Shown: piece by piece, positions 16,037 to 23,006 of the stretch
How positions within the stretch are numbered: position 1 is the stretch's first letter
How the letters are laid out: every line of letters begins with the position of its first letter
Notes under the pieces: model-generated
What the model was told of the DNA's origin: nothing
The model's input: only the letters and a program-made list of their open reading frames with translations
The model's database searches: none
Origin: JBCCZC01 sp039188505
GTDB taxonomy: Bacteria > Pseudomonadota > Gammaproteobacteria > Xanthomonadales > SZUA-38
DNA: 24,147 bases
Direction: 5' to 3'
Assembly: GCA_039188505.1 (NCBI GenBank)
Contig: JBCCZC010000028.1
Location: 1 to 24,147, forward strand
Made by a program: the position numbers and the translations under genes

Positions 16037-16708
16037 CTAGTCCTCGCCGGCGAAGACGCCCAGCAGGTGGAGCAGGCTGGTGAACAGGTTGTAGATCGAG
16101 ACGTACAGCGTCACCGTCGCCATGATGTAGTTGGTCTCACCGCCACGGGCAATCTGCTGCGTCTCGTAAAGGATCAGGCCCGCCATCAGCAGCATGAACA
16201 TCGACGAGACCGCCAGCGATAGCGCCGGGATCTGCAAGAAGATGTTCGCGAGCGCCGCAATGAAGGCCACGAGGATCCCGATGAACAGGAACTTGCCCAT
16301 GCCGCTGAAGTCGCGCTTGGTCGTCAGGGCGATGCCCGACATGGCAAGGAAGATCACGCCGGTGCCCCCGAGGGCGAGCATGATGATCTCGCTGCCGTTG
16401 GACAGGAAGTTCATGTAGGCGTTGAGCAGCGGCCCGAGGGTCAGGCCCATGAAGCCGGTCAGCGCGAACACTGACAAGATGCCCCAGGCGCTGTTGCGCA
16501 GCCAGGAGGTCAGGAAGAGCAGGGCGAAGTAGCCGCCCAGGGTGATCAGCGGACCCATGAACGGGAAGTTCATCTTCATGGCGACAAACGCCATGGCGCC
16601 GCTGAACAGCAGCGTCATCGACAGCAACAGATAGGTGTTGCGCAGGACGCTGTTGATCTGAACCGACGAGGCCGCTGTCTGCGACGCGTAGCCGAGGTTG
16701 TTCTGCAT
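16037..16708 (-). CDS. yccA: Bax inhibitor-1 / YccA family membrane protein
   Basis: A 223-residue inner-membrane protein with about seven hydrophobic helices, of the Bax-inhibitor-1 (UPF0005) family. In E. coli YccA is a substrate and modulator of the FtsH protease and protects SecY; that role here is inferred from family. Recognisable segments: NTYLLLSMTLLFSGAMAF, FALTGFMGLTLGPLL, GTGVIFLAMSGIALTTKRDFSGMGKFLF and YETQQIARGGETNYIMATVTLYVSIYNLFTSLL, the latter being the family's best-conserved C-terminal motif. The start is ATG 16708: GGAGG lies 6 bases upstream, while an adjacent in-frame GTG at 16711 would be only 3 bases from it. The gene is downstream of nhaD with a 157-base gap and probably has its own promoter. 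Confidence 0.93.
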   Translation of the reverse strand: MQNNLGYASQTAASSVQINSVLRNTYLLLSMTLLFSGAMAFVAMKMNFPFMGPLITLGGYFALLFLTSWLRNSAWGILSVFALTGFMGLTLGPLLNAYMNFLSNGSEIIMLALGGTGVIFLAMSGIALTTKRDFSGMGKFLFIGILVAFIAALANIFLQIPALSLAVSSMFMLLMAGLILYETQQIARGGETNYIMATVTLYVSIYNLFTSLLHLLGVFAGED

Positions 16709-16797
16709 CACGATCCTCCAGTAGGAATCCTTGTCGCCCGGTCCGGCCGGGCAGTCAACGTCACCGTTGGACTACGGTTCACGTCGAAAGTTGCCCA

Positions 16798-16803
16798 ATT
16801 GTA
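16798..16803 (-). promoter_or_regulatory. Candidate -10 element for the yccA-like gene
   Basis: TACAAT on the minus strand, about 90 bases upstream of the ATG. No convincing -35 is found at 16-18 bases, so this is tentative. No clear terminator separates it from the nhaD stop at 16869. Confidence 0.25.
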
Positions 16804-16868
16804 GCGCAGACGATCATCGGGGATACGTGAAATTCGCTTCCCGACAAATCGATTTTTTCGATGCTTCA

Positions 16869-18296
16869 TCAACCCGCCGGCGGCAGGCCCACCATCCCGC
16901 TGTTCACCCAGAGGTGCACATAGATGCTCGCCACGTAGCCCACGGCGATGGCCGGCGTCCACTTCAGGTGACCGAAGAAGGTGTAGGCGCCGCGCGCCTG
17001 GCCCATGAGGGCGACGCCCGCTGCCGAACCGATCGACAGCATGCTGCCGCCCACGCCCGCTGTCAGCGTGACGAGAAGCCACTGCATCAGGTCCATCTCC
17101 GGCTGCATCTGCAGCACGGCCACCATGACCGGGATGTTGTCGACGATGGCCGACAGCACGCCGACGAGGGCGTTGGCAATGGTCGGCCCAAGGTCGATGT
17201 ACATGTAGCCCGAGACCAGGTTGAGATAGCCGATAAAGCCGAGACCGCCGACGCACATGATCACGCCGAAGAAGAAGAGCAGCGTGTCCCACTCGGCGCG
17301 GGCGACATGGCGGAAGCTGTCGAACGCGGTCACGTCGCCCGCGGAGCCGTAGTTCGCGGAATCGGCCGGGGTCGGCACGTGCGTTCGGCGCAGGTAGTAG
17401 CCGAAGAACTTCAGGTAGGCGAGGCCGGTCATCATGCCGAGGAACGGCGGCAGATGGAGGAAGTTGTGGAAGCTCACCGCCGTGGCGATGGTGCAGGCGA
17501 ACAGGAACATGATCCGTCGGGCGCCGCGCTTCATGCTGATCTGCTGCGACGACACCGCGGGTTTGTCCTCCGGGATGGCGAAGTGCATCACTGCCGCGGG
17601 AATGATGTAGTTCACAACCGACGGAATGAACAGGCTGAAGAAGGTCGCGAACTCGACGAGACCCTTCTGCCAGACCATGAGCGTCGTGATGTCGCCGAAG
17701 GGGCTGAAGGCGCCGCCGGCGTTGGCCGCCACTACGATATTCACGCACGAGATGCCGACGAACCGGGGATTGTCCTTGCCAACGGCCATCACGACGGCGC
17801 ACATGACCAGGGCGGTCGTGAGGTTGTCGATGATCGGCGAGAGGAAGAAGCTCAGCACGCCCGTGATCCAGAAGAGCTGTCGGTAGCTGAACCCGCGCGA
17901 CACCAGCCAGGAGCGCAGCGCCTCGAAGATGTTGCGCTCGCTCATGGCGTTGACGTAGGTCATCGCGGCAAGAAGGAAGAGGAACAGTTCGCCGAATTCG
18001 ATCAGGAAGTGGCGCACCGCTTCCTCGGCAGCGTGATCGTAGCCGGCCTTCGAGTAGGCGGCCGCGATGAGGACCCAGATGATGCCCGCCGCGAGGATGA
18101 CCGGTTTGGACTTGCGGAGGTGGGTAAATTCCTCGGCGATCACCAGCGAATAGGCCGCGACGAAGATCGCGATAGCCGTGTAGCCGACCCAGCTCGTCGT
18201 AAGGTCGATCGAGTTGCCCGCGCCGGCCGCGAGGCCGAGGCTAGGCAGCAGCATCCCGGCAATGCCGGTCAGCAGCGCAATGGCGCGAAAAGTCAT
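16869..18296 (-). CDS. nhaD: NhaD-type Na+/H+ antiporter
   Basis: A 475-residue inner-membrane antiporter of the ion-transporter superfamily, exporting Na+ (or Li+) in exchange for H+. It has about 11-13 hydrophobic helices. The two half-repeats carry the expected buried acidic motifs: SFFLSPIIDNLTTALVM (D157) and AIVDNIPVMVAVL (D386). Other family segments are EFGELFLFLLAAMTYVNAM, NAGGAFSPFGDITTLMVW and GVGGSMLSIGSAAGVALMG. Residues 1-24 resemble a signal peptide, as in known NhaD proteins. ATG 18296 is the only reasonable start; no strong ribosome site is seen. NhaD is found mainly in marine and haloalkaliphilic bacteria, supporting a salt-adapted host (inference). It is divergent from the cytochrome gene. 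Confidence 0.94.
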   Translation of the reverse strand: MTFRAIALLTGIAGMLLPSLGLAAGAGNSIDLTTSWVGYTAIAIFVAAYSLVIAEEFTHLRKSKPVILAAGIIWVLIAAAYSKAGYDHAAEEAVRHFLIEFGELFLFLLAAMTYVNAMSERNIFEALRSWLVSRGFSYRQLFWITGVLSFFLSPIIDNLTTALVMCAVVMAVGKDNPRFVGISCVNIVVAANAGGAFSPFGDITTLMVWQKGLVEFATFFSLFIPSVVNYIIPAAVMHFAIPEDKPAVSSQQISMKRGARRIMFLFACTIATAVSFHNFLHLPPFLGMMTGLAYLKFFGYYLRRTHVPTPADSANYGSAGDVTAFDSFRHVARAEWDTLLFFFGVIMCVGGLGFIGYLNLVSGYMYIDLGPTIANALVGVLSAIVDNIPVMVAVLQMQPEMDLMQWLLVTLTAGVGGSMLSIGSAAGVALMGQARGAYTFFGHLKWTPAIAVGYVASIYVHLWVNSGMVGLPPAG

Positions 18297-18481
18297 GCGA
18301 AGGGCGCCCCCAGATCAAAAGGTTCGAAATGTTAGCCGATCGGGGAGCCGGCGAAAAGCACGGTCGGCAAGGCCGACACCGCGAGTACCCTCGGTCATCC
18401 GGTGCTGCCGGCGGCAGGCCGATCCGGGGGCGGAACGGTTTCGGGGAAGATTTCGGGACGCGTCGGTGGCATACTGGTTTG

Positions 18482-18506
18482 GCGATCGTCCGCAAGCGCG
18501 ATCGTC
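18482..18506. repeat. Nine-base direct repeat upstream of the cytochrome gene
   Basis: GCGATCGTC occurs at 18482-18490 and again at 18498-18506, a 16-base period, each copy holding the palindrome CGATCG. It lies in the 265-base nhaD-cytochrome divergent gap, about 55 bases before the cytochrome start, where a regulator could bind. It could be chance in GC-rich DNA. Confidence 0.3.
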
Positions 18507-18561
18507 GGGGGACGGATGCTTGTTGTCCGTACGAGCTGGGGCTTCACCATGGGGAGCGGTG

Positions 18562-19872
18562 ATGATGCGATACACGGTCTTTCTGTTGGGTTTTCTGACG
18601 TTTGCGGCCTGGGCGCAGGATCCGCCCCTGCCGACCGCTGCCGAGCACAAGCACATGGGGGTTGCGACCTGCGCGAGCAGCACCTGTCACGGCTCGGTGC
18701 AACCGTTCCGCGATTCCAACGTCATGCAGAACGAATTCGCGGTCTGGCAGAACGAGGACCCGCATGCCGGCGCCTACAAGATCCTCGAGGATCCGCAGTC
18801 CGAGCGGATCGCGAAGAATCTCGGAATCGGCGATCCCACCGAAGCCGATATGTGCCTCGACTGCCATGCGGACAACGTGCCGGCCGAGAAGCGCGGTGAG
18901 AAATTCCAGCTGAGCGACGGCGTTGGCTGCGAAGGCTGCCACGGTGGCTCCGAGCAGTGGCTGTCCTCCCATGCTTCCGGGACCGCGACCCACGAGGAGA
19001 ACCTGGACCTGGGTCTCTATCCGACCGAGGATCCGGTGGCGCGCGGGAAGCTCTGCCTGTCCTGCCACCTGGGCAACAAGGATCAGATGATCACGCACCG
19101 GATCATGGGTGCGGGTCATCCGCGGCTGGCCTTCGAGCTCGACAACTTCACCTGGATGTTCGCCCACTTCGAGGTGGACGATGACTACATTGCCCGGAAG
19201 GGCGACATCGACGGTGCACGTGACTGGGGCGTGGGTCAGGGCGTCGCCGCACTGACGCAGCTCGAGACGCTGCTCGACGATGATTCCGGCTGGTCCGGGA
19301 TCTTCCCCGAGCTCGTGCTCTTCGACTGCCATGCGTGTCACAACACGATGTTCCCGGCGAAGTGGGTGCCGCGCCGGAGCACGGGTCTCGGCCCGGGCGT
19401 GGTGCGGTACAACGACGCCAACCTACTCATGTTCCGGCACGTTGTCGCCTCCGTCGACCAGGACCTCGCGTCGACGCTCCAGCAGCAGACCCGCGACCTT
19501 CACCGCGCGACCGGACGGGGTCGGGGCGAGACCGAAGCCGCAGCCCGCGCGCTGGTCGGCACGGTCGACAATGCGCTGAACCAGCTCCGCAGCAAGCAGT
19601 TCGACGGCAGCACGCTGCAGGCGATCTTCGCCAGCCTGGTCCGCGATGGTGAGCGGGGCGAATTCCGGGATTACGCGACGGCCGAGCAGGCCGCGCTCGC
19701 GGTGGACACGGTGCTGCTCGCCTTCGAGTCTTCGGGGGTAATCGGCGCCGAGGAATACGAGCGTCTGCGCACGCAGGCGGAGGGGCTTTACAACGCGACG
19801 GAGAACGAGGACGCGTACCAGCAGGGGCGGTTCGTGTCCGCGCTGAAGTCCCTCAATGCCGCGATGAACTGA
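18562..19872 (+). CDS. Exported multihaem c-type cytochrome (five CxnCH motifs)
   Basis: A 436-residue periplasmic cytochrome. The signal peptide is MMRYTVFLLGFLTFAAWA with probable cleavage before Q. Haem-attachment motifs: CASSTCH (C37-H43, a CX4CH spacing), CLDCH (98-102), CEGCH (123-127), CLSCH (165-169) and CHACH (256-260). Extra histidines (H67-region DPHAG, H136, H144, H179, H186, H202) could be distal ligands. Beyond residue 275 there is no further haem motif, only a helical region of about 160 residues. It resembles cytochrome c554-type multihaem proteins (PF13435-like), but redox partner and pathway are unknown. Start ATG 18562 or the next codon, with GGGGAG 5-8 bases upstream. It is a single gene, divergent from nhaD and followed by a terminator. 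Confidence 0.85.
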   Translation: MMRYTVFLLGFLTFAAWAQDPPLPTAAEHKHMGVATCASSTCHGSVQPFRDSNVMQNEFAVWQNEDPHAGAYKILEDPQSERIAKNLGIGDPTEADMCLDCHADNVPAEKRGEKFQLSDGVGCEGCHGGSEQWLSSHASGTATHEENLDLGLYPTEDPVARGKLCLSCHLGNKDQMITHRIMGAGHPRLAFELDNFTWMFAHFEVDDDYIARKGDIDGARDWGVGQGVAALTQLETLLDDDSGWSGIFPELVLFDCHACHNTMFPAKWVPRRSTGLGPGVVRYNDANLLMFRHVVASVDQDLASTLQQQTRDLHRATGRGRGETEAAARALVGTVDNALNQLRSKQFDGSTLQAIFASLVRDGERGEFRDYATAEQAALAVDTVLLAFESSGVIGAEEYERLRTQAEGLYNATENEDAYQQGRFVSALKSLNAAMN

Positions 19873-19877
19873 ACAGG

Positions 19878-19923
19878 GCCTTGCCGCGCAGGCGCGGTAC
19901 AGGCAGCATAGGTCCGCCAAGGC
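19878..19923 (+). other. Branched RNA-like fold in the cytochrome 3' region
   Basis: GCCTTG (19878-19883) pairs with CAAGGC (19918-19923); inside it CCGCGC (19884-19889) pairs with GCGCGG (19892-19897). The outer stem's 3' arm overlaps the foot of the next terminator, so the two folds could compete. Confidence 0.3.
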
Positions 19924-19946
19924 GCGAGGCACGGCCTCGCGCTTTG
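19919..19946 (+). terminator. Terminator after the cytochrome gene
   Basis: GCGCGAGGC (19922-19930) pairs perfectly with GCCTCGCGC (19934-19942) around ACG, followed by TTTGTCGT. Flanking AAG and TTT can extend the stem. It starts 47 bases after the cytochrome stop. Confidence 0.65.
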
Positions 19947-19999
19947 TCGTAGAAGACCGGTTGTGTCGGCTCCTGTCGACGGCGAACCGGCAGTCAACG

Positions 20000-20029
20000 A
20001 GACCGCTGACGACGTTGGGGCGGTCTTTT
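20000..20029 (+). terminator. Terminator-like hairpin in the kinase leader (possible attenuator)
   Basis: AGACCGC (20000-20006) pairs with GCGGTCT (20020-20026) followed directly by TTTC, only about 40 bases before the kinase ATG. CAACG (19995-19999) can pair with CGTTG (20013-20017) in an alternative fold, and CCGGTT/AACCGG arms lie just upstream. It may simply be a second terminator. Confidence 0.45.
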
Positions 20030-20066
20030 CGTGCGGCAGCATGCCGCGCAGGTGTTTGAGGCTTGC

Positions 20067-21710
20067 ATGGCGAATCCCGAAATTCCCGGGTACAGCATCG
20101 TTCGAGAACTGGGCGCCGGTGGCATGGCCCAGGTCTATCTCGCGGTCCAGGAGAACCTACACCGTGAGGTAGCGCTCAAGGTCATGATTCCGGGGCTCTC
20201 GGTCGATGAGATTTCCTGTCACCGGTTTCTCAAGGAAGGCCGCATCGCGGCACAGCTCAATCATCAGAACCTGCTCACCGTCTACGACATCGGCGTGCAT
20301 GAGGAGCAGTACTACATGGCGTCCGAGTTCCTGCCCGGCGGGACGGCCAGGGACCGATTGAATGACGGTCTGAAGCTCGACGACGTCATCAAGATCATCT
20401 CGGACATCGCCCAGGGTCTTCAGTACGCGCACTCGAAGGGCTTCGTGCATCGCGACGTCAAGCCGGGCAACTTGCTGTTCCGGGCCAACGGCGAGTGTGT
20501 GCTCGGGGATTTCGGTATTGCGAAATCCGTCGACTCCACCACCAATGCGACCCAACTCGGCACGTCCATCGGCACGCCGCACTACATGAGTCCGGAGCAG
20601 GCCAAGGGCGAGAAGGTCGATCACCGAACCGATCTCTACTCGCTCGGCATCTTGTTCTACGAGCTACTGACGGGCAAACCACCGTTCGATGCCGATGACC
20701 CCTTCACGGTCGCGCTCGCTCAGATCAACGAGCCGGTACCCAAGATGGAAGACGAGAATGCTCGCTTCCAGCAGGTCATCGAAAAGCTCATGGAGAAGAA
20801 CCGCGATGAGCGGTACGACTCCGCGGACGCCTTCCTTGAGGATCTCGAGGTCCTCACCGGTCACGTGGGTGCAGGGCGCAAGACAACTCGCAAGAAGGTG
20901 CCCTCGTCGCAGATGAACATCGGCGTTGGCACGCCTGGTGCAGGCGGCAAGGTGGGTCGGATCGTAGGCGCCATCGTGCTGGTTGCGATGGTCAGCTACG
21001 GCGGCTTTGCGATCTACAAGGGCTTTGTCGGCCCGGGCGGCGAGACTAACGATCCCGTCGTCGAGGACTCGCGCGACGGGCAGGTGGCCACGTTGCTTCA
21101 GCGGGCGGAAGACGCCATCGGCGAATTGCGCTTCTTCTCGCCGGAGGGTCAGAGCGCCATCGACTTTCTGGAAGAGGCCCTCCGGGTCGATCCGACGAAC
21201 ACGGCCGCGCGATCGCGGCTGAGCGGCTTGGTCGCCCTCGCGGAGCAGGCAGCCGAAGGACTCTGGGAGCAGGGCCAAGGTGACGACGCCCGTCGCATCG
21301 TCAGCGAGGGTCTCAAACGCTACCCCTCGGATCCGGGCCTGCGCTACCTGCTCGGACGGATGGATTCCCAGCCGAGCGGCCAGCCGACCTCGACGCCCGC
21401 GCCGGCTCAGGCCGGCGGCGACCTCGAGGACACGCTCGCGCGCGCGACCCGCCTCGTATCGCTCGGTGAACTGGCGGAAGCGACCAAGCTCTATCGGCAG
21501 GTCCTGACCCAGGATCCGGGCAACGCCGCTGCGGAAACGGCTCTGGACCGCATCGCCGGACAGTGGGCCGTGGCGGCCCAGAACGTCTTCCGGCAGGGGC
21601 AGCTCGAAACTGCGAAGAGCATGGTGGAGCAGGGGCTCGCCGCGCGCCCGGACGACGCCCGGCTCAATGAACTCGCCGAGCAGATCGAGGCGGCGCTCAG
21701 CGAAGGATAG
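20067..21710 (+). CDS. Membrane Ser/Thr protein kinase with TPR-like extracytoplasmic domain
   Basis: A 547-residue Hanks-type kinase. Catalytic features are complete: Gly-rich loop GAGGMA (16-21), ATP-anchoring K38, helix-C E57 (KEGRI), HRDVKPGN with D130, K132 and N135, DFG (148-150), SPE in place of APE (175-177) and DLYSLGILFYEL. A basic juxtamembrane stretch (RKTTRKK, 271-277) leads to one membrane helix at about 297-318. The outer part holds two or three TPR-like repeats (about 355-420 and 450-545; e.g. SAIDFLEEALRVDPTNTAARSRLSGL and EATKLYRQVLTQDPGNAAAETAL) split by a Pro/Ala linker. No PASTA repeats are present. ATG 20067 is chosen for GAGG 5 bases upstream; GTG 20031 would overlap the terminator-like hairpin region. 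No phosphatase or forkhead-associated partner is adjacent, so the target is unknown. Confidence 0.9.
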   Translation: MANPEIPGYSIVRELGAGGMAQVYLAVQENLHREVALKVMIPGLSVDEISCHRFLKEGRIAAQLNHQNLLTVYDIGVHEEQYYMASEFLPGGTARDRLNDGLKLDDVIKIISDIAQGLQYAHSKGFVHRDVKPGNLLFRANGECVLGDFGIAKSVDSTTNATQLGTSIGTPHYMSPEQAKGEKVDHRTDLYSLGILFYELLTGKPPFDADDPFTVALAQINEPVPKMEDENARFQQVIEKLMEKNRDERYDSADAFLEDLEVLTGHVGAGRKTTRKKVPSSQMNIGVGTPGAGGKVGRIVGAIVLVAMVSYGGFAIYKGFVGPGGETNDPVVEDSRDGQVATLLQRAEDAIGELRFFSPEGQSAIDFLEEALRVDPTNTAARSRLSGLVALAEQAAEGLWEQGQGDDARRIVSEGLKRYPSDPGLRYLLGRMDSQPSGQPTSTPAPAQAGGDLEDTLARATRLVSLGELAEATKLYRQVLTQDPGNAAAETALDRIAGQWAVAAQNVFRQGQLETAKSMVEQGLAARPDDARLNELAEQIEAALSEG

Positions 21711-21720
21711 CGGTCCAGCT

Positions 21721-21732
21721 CCCCCGCGGGGG
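21721..21732. terminator. GC palindrome between the kinase gene and smpB
   Basis: CCCCCGCGGGGG is a perfect palindrome in the 23-base gap between the convergent stops. No T-run follows, so its role as terminator is only suggested by location. Confidence 0.3.
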
Positions 21733-21733
21733 G

Positions 21734-22213
21734 TCAGCCGCCGCCCTTGAGCAGCCGTGCCTTGTCCCGCGACCAGTCGCGATCGCGTTCGTCCCGACGC
21801 TTGTCGTGCAGCTTTTTGCCCTTGGCCAGGGCAACCTCGACCTTCGCTCGGCCGTTCTTCCAGTACATCGCCACAGGAATCGCAGCGTAGCCCTTGCGCT
21901 CGACCGCGCCGATCATGCGATCGATTTCGCGCCGATGCAGCAGGAGGCGTCGCGTGCGGGTCGGGTCCGGCGTGATGTGGGTTGACGCAGTCGGCAGCGG
22001 ATCGATGCGGGCGCCAAACAGAAACGCTTCGCCGTCCTTGAGCAGGACATAGCAATCCGCGAACTGGATCCGGCCGTCCCGGAGTGCCTTGACTTCCCAG
22101 CCCTCGAGCGAGATCCCCGCCTCGAGTCGGTCCTCGAGGTGATATTCGAACCGCGCGCGCTTGTTCAGCGCGATGGTGCTGCCGCCTGCAGACGGTTTCG
22201 CTGACTTGCCCAT
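21734..22213 (-). CDS. smpB: SsrA-binding protein SmpB
   Basis: A 159-residue partner of tmRNA in rescuing stalled ribosomes. Signatures: NKRARFEYHLEDRLEAGISLEGWEVKALRDGRIQFADCYV, then THITPDPTRTRRLLLHRREIDRMIG and the basic tail GKKLHDKRRDERDRDWSRDKARLL that enters the mRNA channel. ATG 22213 (MGKSAKPSAGG) is the usual start. A possible -10 (CACAAT, minus strand, at 22228-22223) lies about 10 bases upstream of the ATG, too close for a long leader. The tmRNA gene is not in the window. It is divergent from ratB. Confidence 0.97.
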   Translation of the reverse strand: MGKSAKPSAGGSTIALNKRARFEYHLEDRLEAGISLEGWEVKALRDGRIQFADCYVLLKDGEAFLFGARIDPLPTASTHITPDPTRTRRLLLHRREIDRMIGAVERKGYAAIPVAMYWKNGRAKVEVALAKGKKLHDKRRDERDRDWSRDKARLLKGGG

Positions 22214-22267
22214 AGGCGGCGCATTGTGCGTGAATCGTGGGCGGGTTGAAAGCGAGTATCGTTGCCA

Positions 22268-22561
22268 GTGAGCGAGACGGTGGAAGTCGAGGTGGCCTAT
22301 GCCGAGCCGGATCGCCAGGCGCTCGTGGTGGTCCATCTACCCGTCGGCAGCACGGTCCGTGACGCTATCGCTGCGTCCGAGCTCGCCCGGCGATTTCCGG
22401 GCATGCAGATCGACGACGGCCACGTCGGCATCTTCTCGCGCCGCTGTCGACTCGACGATGCGGTGGCGGACGGCGACCGGGTGGAGATCTATCGGGATCT
22501 CACGGCTGATCCCAAGGAGACCCGGCGCGCGCTGGCCGCACTCGGTCAGAAGGGGGCGTGA
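22268..22561 (+). CDS. ratB: RatB / RnfH family ubiquitin-like protein
   Basis: A 97-residue beta-grasp protein of the RnfH (RatB) family, function poorly known. Conserved segments: VEVAYAEPDRQALVVVHLPVGSTVRDAI, HVGIFSRRCRLDDAVADGDRVEIYRDLTADPKETRR. The start is called at GTG 22268; an in-frame TTG at 22262 would add two residues and cannot be excluded. In many Gammaproteobacteria ratA lies immediately before it; here only about 55 bases separate it from smpB, so ratA is not at its usual place. Its stop is one base from the bamE stop (convergent). Confidence 0.9.
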   Translation: MSETVEVEVAYAEPDRQALVVVHLPVGSTVRDAIAASELARRFPGMQIDDGHVGIFSRRCRLDDAVADGDRVEIYRDLTADPKETRRALAALGQKGA

Positions 22562-22562
22562 A

Positions 22563-22919
22563 TCAGGCTTCGGCGTCGTCGTCGCCGTCGCCGTCGCCCG
22601 AAATCTCGGCGCCCGCAGGCTTCATGTCGCCCTCGATGCGGACCAACCGATCCTCTTCGAAGGAGAGCGTGAGCACCGTGCGCGTGATTCGCTCGCCTCG
22701 CCGATCAAAGGTCGAGATGTAATCCCAGCGATCCTGCCTGAACGGACTGTTGATCGCGGGCGTGCCGAGAATAAGGGAGACCTGGCGCTTGGTCATGCCC
22801 GGCCGGAGTTCGTCCACGAGGCGCTGATCCAGCACGTTGCCCTGCTGGATATCGATCTTGTAGATGAAGTTGCAACCACCGAGCAACAGCACGGCGGCGA
22901 GCAGCACGTAGCGGACCAA
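22563..22919 (-). CDS. bamE: BamE lipoprotein of the beta-barrel assembly machinery
   Basis: A 118-residue outer-membrane lipoprotein that stabilises the BamA-BamD complex. The signal peptide ends in lipobox LLGGC with the lipidated Cys at residue 16. The mature core has IDIQQGNVLDQRLVDELRPGMTKRQVSLILGTPAINSPFRQDRWDYIST, which is diagnostic (SmpA/OmlA domain). The tail after residue 100 is strongly acidic (SGDGDGDDDAEA) and not part of the core. The start codon is TTG 22919, with GAGG about 8 bases upstream; no ATG or GTG would leave a full signal peptide. It is divergent from fur and ends one base from ratB. Confidence 0.92.
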   Translation of the reverse strand: MVRYVLLAAVLLLGGCNFIYKIDIQQGNVLDQRLVDELRPGMTKRQVSLILGTPAINSPFRQDRWDYISTFDRRGERITRTVLTLSFEEDRLVRIEGDMKPAGAEISGDGDGDDDAEA

Positions 22920-22951
22920 TGGAAAAACCTCGCAGCTCCCAAGGCCGCGGA

Positions 22952-22979
22952 TGATACAATACGGCGCTCCGCCTACGCC
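22952..22979. promoter_or_regulatory. Overlapping divergent promoters for fur and bamE
   Basis: Plus strand: TGATACAAT (22952-22960) is an extended -10 (TGn plus TACAAT) for fur, start of transcription near 22967. Minus strand: TATTGT (22961-22956) with TTAATG 17 bases upstream could serve bamE. The two -10 boxes share bases, so the promoters would compete. No clear Fur box was recognised. Confidence 0.4.
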
Positions 22980-23006
22980 ATTAATCGAACGTTAAGTGAG
23001 GGTGTC

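Noticed and set aside
16731..18335. A 534-codon open frame antisense to nhaD
   Set aside because: It is His/Glu/Arg-rich low-complexity sequence that mirrors nhaD codons on the other strand; no ribosome site or family character.
18549..18564. ATG within CCATGG at 18549 as the cytochrome start
   Set aside because: It is out of frame with the cytochrome and opens no useful frame.
20664..22055. A 463-codon open frame antisense to the kinase and partly overlapping smpB
   Set aside because: Lies opposite a gene with complete kinase motifs and has no motif of its own.
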